Source: Streptomyces fuscichromogenes
GTDB taxonomy: Bacteria > Actinomycetota > Actinomycetes > Streptomycetales > Streptomycetaceae
DNA: 64,000 nucleotides
Assembly: GCF_014645815.1 (NCBI RefSeq)
Contig: NZ_BMML01000009.1
Location: forward strand, 335,810-399,809
Reading direction: 5' to 3'
The notes beneath the pieces were generated by a model. It saw only the letters and a list, made by a program, of their open reading frames with translations. It searched no databases and was not told where the DNA came from. This document shows, one piece after another, positions 42,700 to 54,456 of the stretch (positions are counted from its first letter, which is position 1; each line of letters starts with the position of its first letter). The position numbers and the translations under genes were made by a program.

Positions 42700-42745
42700 C
42701 CCGGGCGAAGGTCCGGCGGGCGTGCCCCTTTCGTAGGATCGGGGC

Positions 42746-43648
42746 ATGCCTTCGAACGCCACCGGTCCGGCTTCCCGTACGGCCGACAAGAACACGGCGC
42801 CGCCGCTCCCGGAACCCCTGCGGGTGCCCGTCGCCGACTCCCACACCCACCTCGACATGCAGTCCGGCACGGTCGAGGAAGGTCTCGCGAAGGCCGCGTC
42901 GGTGGGTGTGACGACCGTCGTCCAGGTCGGCTGCGACATCAAGGGCTCGCGGTGGGCGGCCGACACCGCCGCCGCGTACGGGAACGTCCACGCGACCGTC
43001 GCCCTGCACCCCAACGAGGCCCCGCGCATCGTGCACGGGGACCCCGACGGCTGGTCCCGGCAAGGGGTCCGTGCGGGAGGCGGCGACGCGGCGCTGGACG
43101 AGGCGCTGGCCGAGATCGACCGGCTGGCCGGGCTGCCCCAGGTGAAGGGGGTCGGCGAGACCGGCCTGGACTACTTCCGCACCGGGCCCGAGGGCAAGGC
43201 CGCCCAGGAGCGCTCCTTCCGCGCCCACATCGAGATCGCCAAGCGGCACGGCAAGGCCCTGGTCATCCACGACCGCGACGCCCACGCCGACGTCCTGCGC
43301 GTCCTCAAGGAGGAGGGCGCCCCCGAGCGCACGGTGTTCCACTGCTACTCCGGGGACGCCGCGATGGCCGAGGAGTGCGCCCGCGAGGGCTACTTCATGT
43401 CCTTCGCCGGCAACGTCACCTTCAAGAACGCCCAGAACCTGCGGGACGCGGTGGCGGTGGCCCCCCTGGAACTGCTCCTGGTGGAGACCGACGCGCCCTT
43501 CCTGACCCCGGCGCCGTACCGCGGACGGCCCAACGCCCCGTATCTCGTTCCGGTCACGGTGCGTGCGATGGCGGCCGTGCGCGGTATCGACGAGGACGCG
43601 CTGGCGACGGCGCTGGGCGCGAACACGGCCCGCGCCTTCGACTACTGA
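42746..43648 (+). CDS. tatD: TatD family metal-dependent hydrolase (DNase)
   Basis: 300 aa TIM-barrel amidohydrolase. Metal ligands D-S-H-T-H-L-D, catalytic E in G-V-G-E-T-G-L-D-Y-F, H-D-R-D-A-H, F-H-C-Y-S-G-D and E-T-D-A-P-F-L-T-P. TatD proteins are 3'-5' exonucleases in DNA repair and RNA quality control. The leader of about 25 residues before the barrel is longer than usual. A TAGGAT hexamer exactly 6 bases before the ATG indicates a leaderless transcript. Same order tatD-rpf-rsmA-ispE as in other actinomycetes. Confidence 0.93.
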   Translation: MPSNATGPASRTADKNTAPPLPEPLRVPVADSHTHLDMQSGTVEEGLAKAASVGVTTVVQVGCDIKGSRWAADTAAAYGNVHATVALHPNEAPRIVHGDPDGWSRQGVRAGGGDAALDEALAEIDRLAGLPQVKGVGETGLDYFRTGPEGKAAQERSFRAHIEIAKRHGKALVIHDRDAHADVLRVLKEEGAPERTVFHCYSGDAAMAEECAREGYFMSFAGNVTFKNAQNLRDAVAVAPLELLLVETDAPFLTPAPYRGRPNAPYLVPVTVRAMAAVRGIDEDALATALGANTARAFDY

Positions 43649-43803
43649 GGGTATATCGATCATAACCGGCGCATAACGTTCGCGGGGCGCGCCATGGTCC
43701 GCCCGCGACCGTGCGTAGTCGTGCCGCTTTGGAGAGTGACGGGAGCTCCGCTAGGTTCTGGGGGCCCGATCCGGACCCCTCTGGCCTTCTGGAGCGTGTC
43801 GGC

Positions 43804-45285
43804 GTGAGCACATCGCAGTACGGGACGCCTGGGGCGTACGACCCTCATGGCGCGCCCGGAGTGCACGGCGTGCGGGAGATGTACGGCGTGCACGACGCCG
43901 AGACGATGGCATACGGCACGGCGTTCGGCGCGGCCTCGGGGGCGGCGTACGGCGGTGACACGTACCGCCCGGCGTACGAGGCCGCCGCGCAGGCCGCGGC
44001 GCAGGCGCAGGCGAGTGGACCGGCGCTGCCACGGCAGGGCGAGCACGGTGCGCAGGGCGAGCGCGGTGCGCAGGGCGAGCGCGGTGCGCAGGGCGAGCGC
44101 GGTGCGCAGGGCGAGGCGCGTGAGCCGGGTGCCCGCGCCATGACGGGGCGCCGCTCCGCACGCCGGCGCAAGGCGCGGTACTCCCGGCGCCCGGAGTCCG
44201 CCGTGCGCCGTCTGCTGCCGCAGGCGCTCGTCGTCGCGTTCCTCGCGGGCGGCACCACCGCGTTCCTCGCCAAGGACAAGGCGATCGAGCTGACCGTGGA
44301 CGGCAGGCCGCGCACCCTGCACACGTTCGCGGACGACGTGACCGGCCTGCTGCGGGAGGAGGGCGTACCGGTCGGGGCGCACGACGTGGTGGCGCCCGCC
44401 CCCGGCACGGCACTGGCCAGCGGCGACGAGGTGGCGGTGCACTACGGCCGCCCCGTACGGCTCACCCTGGACGGCGAACCGCGCGAGGTGTGGACGACGG
44501 CGCGCACGGTGGACGGCGCGCTCCAGCAGCTGGGGGTGCGTGCCGAGGGCGCGTACCTGTCGGCCTCGCGCTCCCAGCGGATCGGGCGCGCCGGGCTCGC
44601 GCTCGACGTACGCACCGAGCGCACGGTCACGATCCTGGCGGACGGCCGGACCCGGACCATCCGCACCAACGCCGCGACCGTCCGCGACGCCGTGGAGGAG
44701 GCCGGGATCACCCTGCACGGCCTGGACGCCACCTCGGTGCCGCTGTCCGGCTTCCCGCGCGACGGGCAGACGGTGACCGTGCTGCGCGTCACGGGCAGCA
44801 GGGAGGTGCGCGAGGAGACCATCCCGTTCGAGGTGCGGCGGACGGCGGACCCGACGCTGTTCAAGGGCACCGAGGTGGTCGAGCGGGCCGGGCGGCCGGG
44901 GTTGCGCCGGGTGACCTATTACCTGCGTTCCGTCAACGGCGTCCGGCAGAAGCCGCGCCGCGAGACCTCCGAGGTGGTGCGGGAGCCCCGCGCGCAGCTC
45001 GTGCAGGTGGGGACCAAACCGCACCCGGACTCCGTGACGGGCGCCGACGGCCTGAACTGGCGCGGCCTCGCCGCGTGCGAGTCCGGCGGCCGCCCGCACG
45101 CGGTGGACGCCTCCGGCACCTACGGCGGCCTCTACCAGTTCGACACCCACACCTGGCACAGCCTCGGCGGCAGCGGGCGCCCGCAGGACGCCTCGGCCGA
45201 CGAGCAGACGTTCCGCGCCAAGAAGCTCTACGTGAGCCGTGGCTCCACGCCCTGGCCGCACTGCGGGGCACGGCTGCACAGGTGA
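43804..45285 (+). CDS. rpfB: resuscitation-promoting factor, RpfB type
   Basis: 493 aa from GTG 43804. Cytoplasmic head with a collagen-like GAQGER repeat (residues about 80-105), a basic stretch, one TM anchor (LLPQALVVAFLAGGTTAFLA), and three DUF348 repeats (IELTVDGRPRTLHTFADDV..., VRLTLDGEPREVWTTARTV..., VTILADGRTRTIRTNAATV). A G5 domain follows, then the lysozyme-like Rpf catalytic domain (L-N-W-R-G-L-A-A-C-E-S-G-G with the catalytic Glu, Y-G-G-L-Y-Q-F, C at the end). It cleaves peptidoglycan during germination and growth. The intracellular repeat-rich head is unusual for RpfB. Confidence 0.93.
   Translation: MSTSQYGTPGAYDPHGAPGVHGVREMYGVHDAETMAYGTAFGAASGAAYGGDTYRPAYEAAAQAAAQAQASGPALPRQGEHGAQGERGAQGERGAQGERGAQGEAREPGARAMTGRRSARRRKARYSRRPESAVRRLLPQALVVAFLAGGTTAFLAKDKAIELTVDGRPRTLHTFADDVTGLLREEGVPVGAHDVVAPAPGTALASGDEVAVHYGRPVRLTLDGEPREVWTTARTVDGALQQLGVRAEGAYLSASRSQRIGRAGLALDVRTERTVTILADGRTRTIRTNAATVRDAVEEAGITLHGLDATSVPLSGFPRDGQTVTVLRVTGSREVREETIPFEVRRTADPTLFKGTEVVERAGRPGLRRVTYYLRSVNGVRQKPRRETSEVVREPRAQLVQVGTKPHPDSVTGADGLNWRGLAACESGGRPHAVDASGTYGGLYQFDTHTWHSLGGSGRPQDASADEQTFRAKKLYVSRGSTPWPHCGARLHR
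44047..44118 (+). repeat. 18-bp tandem repeat (four units) in rpfB
   Basis: Units GGTGCGCAGGGCGAGCGC at 44047, 44065, 44083 and 44101; the last has a changed end. They encode G-A-Q-G-E-R. Three units are identical at DNA level, which points to recent expansion and possible length variation. Confidence 0.85.
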
Positions 45286-45324
45286 CCGGCCAAAGGCGTC
45301 CCCGGCGGCCCGTACCCTTGTCCC

Positions 45325-46194
45325 GTGAGCAGCCCCGCCCCCGACGCCCTCCTCGGCCCCGCCGACATCCGTGAGCTCGCGGCAGCGCTCGGTGTACGCC
45401 CCACCAAGCAGCGCGGCCAGAACTTCGTGATCGACGCCAACACGGTCCGCCGTATCGTCCGCACCGCCGAGGTCCGCCCCGACGACGTCGTCGTGGAGGT
45501 CGGCCCGGGGCTCGGGTCCCTCACGCTCGCGCTCCTGGAGGCCGCCGACCGGGTCACCGCGGTCGAGATCGACGACGTGCTGGCCGGTGCCCTGCCCGCG
45601 ACGATCGCGGCGCGCATGCCGACGCGCGCGGACCGGTTCGCGCTGGTCCACTCCGACGCGATGCACGTCACCGAGCTGCCCGGCCCCCCGCCGACCGCGC
45701 TGGTCGCCAACCTCCCCTACAACGTCGCCGTCCCCGTCCTCCTCCACATGCTGGAGACCTTCCCGAGCATCGAGCGGACGCTGGTGATGGTGCAGTCCGA
45801 GGTCGCCGACCGGCTCGCCGCCGGACCCGGCAACAAGGTGTACGGCGTGCCGTCCGTCAAGGCCAACTGGTACGCCGAGGTGAAGCGCGCCGGCGCCATC
45901 GGGCGCAACGTCTTCTGGCCCGCCCCGAACGTCGACAGCGGGCTGGTCTCCCTCGTCCGGCGCGCGGAGCCGCTGAAGACGACGGCCGCCAGGCGCGAGG
46001 TCTTCGCGGTCGTCGACGCGGCGTTCGCACAGCGCCGCAAGACCCTGCGGGCGGCGCTCGCCGGCTGGGCCGGATCCGCGGCGGCCGCCGAGGCGGCGCT
46101 GGTCGCGGCCGGGGTCTCGCCGCAGGCCCGCGGGGAGGCGCTGACCGTCGAGGAGTTCGCGAGGATCGCCGAACACAAGGAGTCCGGCAAGTGA
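45325..46194 (+). CDS. rsmA: 16S rRNA (adenine1518/1519-N6)-dimethyltransferase
   Basis: 289 aa KsgA/RsmA enzyme dimethylating two adenines in helix 45. Family motifs: K-Q-R-G-Q-N-F-V-I-D, V-E-V-G-P-G-L-G-S-L-T (SAM site), V-A-N-L-P-Y-N-V-A-V-P (catalytic N-L-P-Y) and F-A-Q-R-R-K-T-L. GTG 45325 stands 6 bases after a TACCCT hexamer, consistent with leaderless initiation. It overlaps ispE by 4 bp. Confidence 0.95.
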   Translation: MSSPAPDALLGPADIRELAAALGVRPTKQRGQNFVIDANTVRRIVRTAEVRPDDVVVEVGPGLGSLTLALLEAADRVTAVEIDDVLAGALPATIAARMPTRADRFALVHSDAMHVTELPGPPPTALVANLPYNVAVPVLLHMLETFPSIERTLVMVQSEVADRLAAGPGNKVYGVPSVKANWYAEVKRAGAIGRNVFWPAPNVDSGLVSLVRRAEPLKTTAARREVFAVVDAAFAQRRKTLRAALAGWAGSAAAAEAALVAAGVSPQARGEALTVEEFARIAEHKESGK

Positions 46195-47102
46195 GCGTCA
46201 CGGTACGCGTCCCCGCCAAGGTCAACGTCCAGCTCGCGGTGGGCGCCGCGCGCCCCGACGGCTTCCACGACCTGGCCAACGTCTTCCTCGCCGTCGGCCT
46301 TCACGACCAGGTCACCGTCACCCCCGCCGACGAACTGACCGTCACCTGCGAGGGCCCCGACGCCGAACAGGTCCCCCTGGACCGCACCAACCTCGCCGCC
46401 CGTGCCGCCATCGCGCTCGCCGGGCGCCGGGGCATCGAACCGGCCGTGCACATCCACATCGTCAAGGACATCCCGGTCGCCGGCGGCATGGCCGGGGGGA
46501 GCGCGGACGGCGCGGGCGCGCTGCTCGCCTGCAACGAGCTGTGGCGGGCGGGCGCCTCCCGCGCCGAACTCCTCGCCATCTGCGCCGACCTGGGCAGCGA
46601 CGTCCCGTTCAGCCTGGTCGGCGGGGCCGCCCTCGGCACCGGGCGGGGCGAGCGGCTGACCGTGCTGGAGACCGGCGGCACCTTCCAGTGGGTGTTCGCG
46701 ATGGCCGAGCGGGGGCTGTCGACGCCGGCCGTCTTCCGCGAGTTCGACCGGCTGGCGCGGGGGCGGGACATCCCGGAGCCGGTGGCTTCCGCACAGCTGC
46801 TCCAAGCGCTGGCGAAGGGGGACGCGGACGCGCTGGCCGCCGCCGTCTCCAACGACCTCCAGCCCGCGGCCCTGTCCCTCTTCCCGGAGCTCGCCGACAC
46901 GCTGGACGCGGGGCGCGGGGCCGGAGCGCTCGCCGCGCTCGTCTCGGGCTCGGGGCCCACGACGGCCTTCCTCGCGCGGGATCCGGACGCGGCCACGAAG
47001 ATCGCCGACGCCCTGCGCGCCTCCGGCACCTGCCGCACGGTACGCACGGCGACGGCCCCGGCGCCGGGCGCCACGGTGACCCGTCGGGCCGCCGCGCGGT
47101 AG
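46191..47102 (+). CDS. ispE: 4-diphosphocytidyl-2-C-methyl-D-erythritol kinase
   Basis: 303 aa GHMP kinase of the MEP isoprenoid pathway, phosphorylating CDP-ME at the 2-OH. Motifs: V-P-A-K-V-N-V-Q-L (substrate), P-V-A-G-G-M-A-G-G-S-A-D-G-A (ATP loop), D-L-G-S-D-V-P-F and V-S-G-S-G-P-T. The usual Asn after A-K-V/I-N is kept. GTG is coupled to rsmA by GTGA. The rsmA-ispE pair is widespread. Confidence 0.95.
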   Translation: MSVTVRVPAKVNVQLAVGAARPDGFHDLANVFLAVGLHDQVTVTPADELTVTCEGPDAEQVPLDRTNLAARAAIALAGRRGIEPAVHIHIVKDIPVAGGMAGGSADGAGALLACNELWRAGASRAELLAICADLGSDVPFSLVGGAALGTGRGERLTVLETGGTFQWVFAMAERGLSTPAVFREFDRLARGRDIPEPVASAQLLQALAKGDADALAAAVSNDLQPAALSLFPELADTLDAGRGAGALAALVSGSGPTTAFLARDPDAATKIADALRASGTCRTVRTATAPAPGATVTRRAAAR

Positions 47103-47175
47103 CGCCCCGAAGGGGCGCGGGGCCGTATCCGATATGCGGCTGCCGCCGCGCGGGCGCGGCCGGCCACGACGGCGC
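47102..47175 (-). repeat. dispersed intergenic repeat, family 2, copy 1
   Basis: 74-bp block right after ispE, nearly identical in inverted orientation to 62099-62171. The shared order is GCGCCGTCGTGGC, CGCGCCC-CGCGGCGG, AGCCGCATAT, GATAC and CCCCGCGCCCCTTCGGGGCGC-type hairpin. The ACGCGGCGG/CCGCATAT part distinguishes it from family 1. Confidence 0.8.
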
Positions 47176-47276
47176 AGCAGCCGACGCACGGCGTGTCGCG
47201 GCACTTCCGGCGGAGCGCGTAGGCTCCGCTCCCTCGGCCGGTTCGGACGCGGGCGGGCGGGGGAGGGAGCGCACAC

Positions 47277-48635
<1,359 letters not shown>

Positions 48636-48684
48636 CCTCCGACTACCCTGGACGGGCGATCCATCCCCCGTGCGCAGGAGTGAA

Positions 48685-50487
<1,803 letters not shown>

Positions 50488-50742
50488 CCGCCACCGGCGT
50501 GAATCAGCCCTCCGCGGTCCCCGCGCAACCCCCTTGCGCGGGCCCGGTGAAGGGGGCGTGAAGGCGCGTAACGACGGCATCACGGGCCGGTTCTCCCTTG
50601 GGAACAGCGGCACATGGGGGCCCGTGGGCTGTCGGTGCCGGGTGGTAGAAAGGTCAGTCTGAGAACTGCCTGAGTGCGACCGAGGGTCCGCCACCAGCCT
50701 CGGGCATGGCTCGAAATCAGTGAACGAGGGGGAAGAACGCTG

Positions 50743-52515
50743 ATGACACAGCCGCCCGGCCAGCCGCCGCACGGCGCTTTCGGAGCGCCGCACGACCCGC
50801 CGCCCCCGGGCGGCGGTTTCGGCGCCCCGCAGCAGCCGCCCGCACAGGGGGGTTTCGGGGCTCCGCAACAGCCGCCGGTTCAGGGCGGTTTCGGCGCTCC
50901 GCAGCAGCCGCCCGCGCAGGGTGGTTTCGGCGCCCCGCAGCCGGGTTACGGCTACCCGCAGCAGCCCGTCCCCGGCCCCTACGGCACACCGGGTCCGTAC
51001 GGGGCGCAGCCCGGGTACGGCCACCCCCAGCAGCCGCCGTACCCCGGCGGCCCGGGTGGACCCGGGCCGGTCCCGCCCTCCGGCGGCGGGCCGTTCAAGG
51101 GGAGGCCCGCGCTGATCGTCGCGGCGGCGGTGGCGGGCCTGCTGGTCGTCGGCGGCACCGTGTACGCCGTGACCGGGAACGGGGGCGGCGGCAGGAAGCC
51201 GGTCGCCCAGCAGTCCGACGACCCCAGGGCCTCCGGCACCGGCACCCCGGTCAACCCGGGTGACGGCAGCGGCGACGGCGGTGCGGACCCGGAGAACCTC
51301 AACGCGGGCCGCAGGTCCGGCGAGGCCAAGGTGCTCTGGTACAAGTCGGCACCCGACGCGCCCGCCTCCGGCGCCGACGCGCCCGGCATGTGGATCACCT
51401 CGAAAACGGCGGTGAAGGCGGCGTACAAGCAGGTCTTCGCGTACAGGGTGGGCGACGGCGACCCGGCCTGGGCCCCGATCACCTTCCCGCAGAAGATCTG
51501 CGCGGTCACCTCGCAGAAGTCGGCGGACGACAGGATCGTCGTCGCCTACATGAACGGCACCAGCGACCGCGCCAAGTGCAACCAGCTGCGGGAGATCGAC
51601 CTCGACACGGGCAAGCAGGGCTGGACCGCGACCGTCGCCGACGGCGGGCTGTTCGACAGCGCCCTCAGCATCGAGCTGACGCTCAGCGGAAAGACGCTGA
51701 TGGTGGGCCGCTCCGAGTCGGGCACGGCCTACGACCTCGACAGCGGCCACAAGCTGTACGACAAGAAGAAGTACGGCGCGGCCTGCTTCCCGACGGCGTT
51801 CGCGGGCGGCACGGACCGGCTGGTCGAGGTGGCGTCCTGCGCCGCCGGCGGCAGCGCCGAGCACGACGAGATCTCGCGGCTCGACCCGGCCACCGGCAAG
51901 GTCGAGTGGACCCGGCCGATCAAGAAGGGCTGGACGGTCGAGCGGACCTACTCCGTCGACCCGCTCGTGGTCTACCTGACCAACGAGGACAAGAAGGCCT
52001 GGAACATCTCGGTCCTCGACGACAAGGGCACGTTCCGATCCGAGGTCAAGGTCAACGAGAAGTTCGCGCCCCAGTGCGGCTTCGCGATCCTCAGCCGTGA
52101 CCTCCAGGGCTGCCAGGGCGTGGCCGTCGACGCGAACACCCTCTACCTGCCGACCGACGTGAGCGGCGGCGGTAACGAGATCGTCGCGATCAGCCTCACC
52201 GACGGCACGGCGAAGTGGCGCACGAAGTCCCCGACGGACGAGTCGATGTACCCGGTCGAGGTCGAGGGCGGCCGACTCGTCGCGTACGTGCGGCCGTCGT
52301 ACGACGCGGGCGGCCGGGTCGTGTCGATCCCCACCACCGGCTCCGCCCACCCCACCACCAGGCTGTTGCAGAACCCGCAGCACACCGCCGACATCGAGGG
52401 CGGCTTCTACGACGGCGCGGTCGACTGGGCCGACGGACGTTTCTACGTCTCCTCCACGCGGCTGACCGGCAGCGACGACGCGAAGGAGAAGCTGATGATG
52501 GCCTTCGGCAACTGA
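50743..52515 (+). CDS. Pro-rich, membrane-anchored PQQ/beta-propeller protein (1)
   Basis: 590 aa. The cytoplasmic head (1-115) has four G-F-G-A-P-Q-Q-P-P units, then Tyr/Pro-rich G-Y-G-Y-P-Q-Q-P motifs. One TM helix (ALIVAAAVAGLLVVGGTVYAV, about 122-142) and a Ser/Gly linker lead to an extracellular propeller with PQQ-like strands (EIDLDTGKQGWTATV, RLDPATGKVEWTRPI, ISLTDGTAKWRTKS). ATG has GAGGGGGAAG upstream. The paralogue follows after 79 bp. The layout resembles actinobacterial wall-associated sensors or assembly factors; the function is unknown. Confidence 0.8.
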   Translation: MTQPPGQPPHGAFGAPHDPPPPGGGFGAPQQPPAQGGFGAPQQPPVQGGFGAPQQPPAQGGFGAPQPGYGYPQQPVPGPYGTPGPYGAQPGYGHPQQPPYPGGPGGPGPVPPSGGGPFKGRPALIVAAAVAGLLVVGGTVYAVTGNGGGGRKPVAQQSDDPRASGTGTPVNPGDGSGDGGADPENLNAGRRSGEAKVLWYKSAPDAPASGADAPGMWITSKTAVKAAYKQVFAYRVGDGDPAWAPITFPQKICAVTSQKSADDRIVVAYMNGTSDRAKCNQLREIDLDTGKQGWTATVADGGLFDSALSIELTLSGKTLMVGRSESGTAYDLDSGHKLYDKKKYGAACFPTAFAGGTDRLVEVASCAAGGSAEHDEISRLDPATGKVEWTRPIKKGWTVERTYSVDPLVVYLTNEDKKAWNISVLDDKGTFRSEVKVNEKFAPQCGFAILSRDLQGCQGVAVDANTLYLPTDVSGGGNEIVAISLTDGTAKWRTKSPTDESMYPVEVEGGRLVAYVRPSYDAGGRVVSIPTTGSAHPTTRLLQNPQHTADIEGGFYDGAVDWADGRFYVSSTRLTGSDDAKEKLMMAFGN

Positions 52516-52594
52516 GCGGGGACCGTCCCGTGCCGTCCAGCAGTCCACGCCGTCCCCAGCCGTCGCACGCGCCGTCTCCCGAGGTACCCCTGTC

Positions 52595-54253
52595 ATGACC
52601 CAGCCGCCCCCGCCCCCGCCCAACCAGCCCCCGCAGCAGCCCGGTTTCGGCGCACCCCGGCCCCAGCCGGGCTACGGCTACCCGCAGCAGCCCCCGAACC
52701 CGTACGCCCAGCAGCCCGGTTACGGCTACCCGAACCAGCCGCCCCAGCCCGGTTACGGCTACCCGGGCGGCCCGCCCGGCCAACCCGCCGGCCCCGGCCC
52801 CGCTTCCGGCCCCGGCCGGAACAACGCCGTGCTGTTCATCGTCCTCGCCGCGGTCGTCGCCATCGCGCTGATCGTCGGCGGCGGCATCTGGTACGCCAGG
52901 TCCAGCGGCGGCGACGGCGGGAAGGACGACACCGCGAGCTCCGGTGGCGGCACCGGCGACAAGGGCGCGAGCGGCGGCAGGAAGGGCAACGGCACCGAGA
53001 AGGTGCCCGCGGACCCCGCCGCCAAGGTCCTCTTCCAGGTCCCGCTGCCCACGGCGAAGGACACGACCGTCACCGCCGGCTCCTGGCTCACCGACAAGGT
53101 GTACGCGAAGAGCGGCATAGCCCGGATCACCGGCTACGACCCCGGCTCGGGCGCCGAGTTGTGGACGGTCCCGCTGCCCGGTCCGGTCTGCCGCGCCAGC
53201 GGACACGCCAGCGCCGACGGCCGGACGGCGGTCGTCTTCCAGCCGAAGATGCCCGCCAAGGGCTCCACGGCCGGCTGCACCCAGGTCGCCGCGATCGACC
53301 TGAACGCGGGAAAACGACTGTGGACCAAGACGATCAAGTCCGGTGATGTCCCGGTCAACTTCGACAATGTGACGGTCGCCCAGCAGACGGTCGCGGTCGG
53401 CGGCACCAGCGGCGGCGCCGCCTTCGACCTCGCCTCCGGCAAGGTCCGCTGGCAGCCGAAGCCGGCCGACAGCTGCTACGACGCCGGCTACGGCGGCGGC
53501 GCCAAGCTGGTCGCGATCCGCAGGTGCGGCAGCGGCGACGCCGGCCAGCTGCACATCCAGACCCTGGACCCGGTCTCAGGCAAGGTGCTCTCCGAGTACA
53601 AGATGGCCTCCGGCATCGACTACGCGAGCGTCGTGTCCACCGACCCGCTGGTGGTGGCCGCCGACGTCAACGACAGCGCGGGCGACGGCAGCGGCTTCTC
53701 GGACGTCTTCTCCATCGACAGCAGGACCGGCGCGCTGCGCACCCGTATCTCCACGCCGGGCAGCTCCTATGCGGCCCGCTGCGACGGCATCTACGAGCTG
53801 GAGAAGTGCTCGGGAGTGGTGGTCGGCAACGACAGGCTCTACCTGGCGACCGAGGAGCACGACGGCGACGGGGAGTACACGAAGACCAACGAGATCGTCG
53901 CCTTCGACCTGGCCACCGGCAGGCAGACCGGCCAGCGCGCCGACGCCGGGGACAACTACACGATCACGCCCCTGCGCATGGACGGCTCCGATGTGATCGC
54001 GTACAAGAACGCGCCGTACGACAAGGGCGCCCAGGTCGTCAGCATCGACGGCGGGTCGTTCAAGGAGACCGAACTGCTGGAGAACCCGGCGACGACGGCG
54101 GTCAAGGCGGTGGAGACCAGCATGTCACCGCAGTACGCCGAGATCCTCTACTCCCGGGGACGCCTCTACCTGTCCGCCGTGTTCGCCCACACCGCCGGCT
54201 CCGCCACGTCGGCCAAGGAGTATCTGGTCTCCGCTTTCGGCACGGGTGGCTGA
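52595..54253 (+). CDS. Pro-rich, membrane-anchored PQQ/beta-propeller protein (2)
   Basis: 552 aa paralogue of the preceding gene: Pro/Gln/Tyr-rich head with Q-P-G-Y-G-Y-P repeats (1-70), TM helix NAVLFIVLAAVVAIALIVGGGIWYA, Gly/Ser linker, then a PQQ-type propeller (GYDPGSGAELWTVPL, AIDLNAGKRLWTKTI, FDLASGKVRWQPK, AFDLATGRQTGQ). The blade regions differ more than the head and anchor, so ligands may differ. It is likely co-transcribed with copy 1. Confidence 0.8.
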   Translation: MTQPPPPPPNQPPQQPGFGAPRPQPGYGYPQQPPNPYAQQPGYGYPNQPPQPGYGYPGGPPGQPAGPGPASGPGRNNAVLFIVLAAVVAIALIVGGGIWYARSSGGDGGKDDTASSGGGTGDKGASGGRKGNGTEKVPADPAAKVLFQVPLPTAKDTTVTAGSWLTDKVYAKSGIARITGYDPGSGAELWTVPLPGPVCRASGHASADGRTAVVFQPKMPAKGSTAGCTQVAAIDLNAGKRLWTKTIKSGDVPVNFDNVTVAQQTVAVGGTSGGAAFDLASGKVRWQPKPADSCYDAGYGGGAKLVAIRRCGSGDAGQLHIQTLDPVSGKVLSEYKMASGIDYASVVSTDPLVVAADVNDSAGDGSGFSDVFSIDSRTGALRTRISTPGSSYAARCDGIYELEKCSGVVVGNDRLYLATEEHDGDGEYTKTNEIVAFDLATGRQTGQRADAGDNYTITPLRMDGSDVIAYKNAPYDKGAQVVSIDGGSFKETELLENPATTAVKAVETSMSPQYAEILYSRGRLYLSAVFAHTAGSATSAKEYLVSAFGTGG

Positions 54254-54456
54254 TACGCGCTCTTGACCCGCGAATACGAGAAAACCCAGAGATTCCTCCG
54301 ATCCGGGGCACTTCTCATCAGTAGGGGCAGCGCAACGTCGAACAAGCGTGTAGCTTCCGGGGGCATGAAGGACGAGGCGCCGGGGGGCCCTCTGTCCATG
54401 CGGACCAGTGGGCATCCATAGTGGGGCATCCATTGGGGGGACTGGGGGGTTGCTCT

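Noticed and set aside
43649..43803. c-di-AMP (ydaO-type) riboswitch upstream of rpfB
   Set aside because: Some Streptomyces rpf genes carry one, but the 155-bp interval lacks the expected conserved blocks and strong stems.
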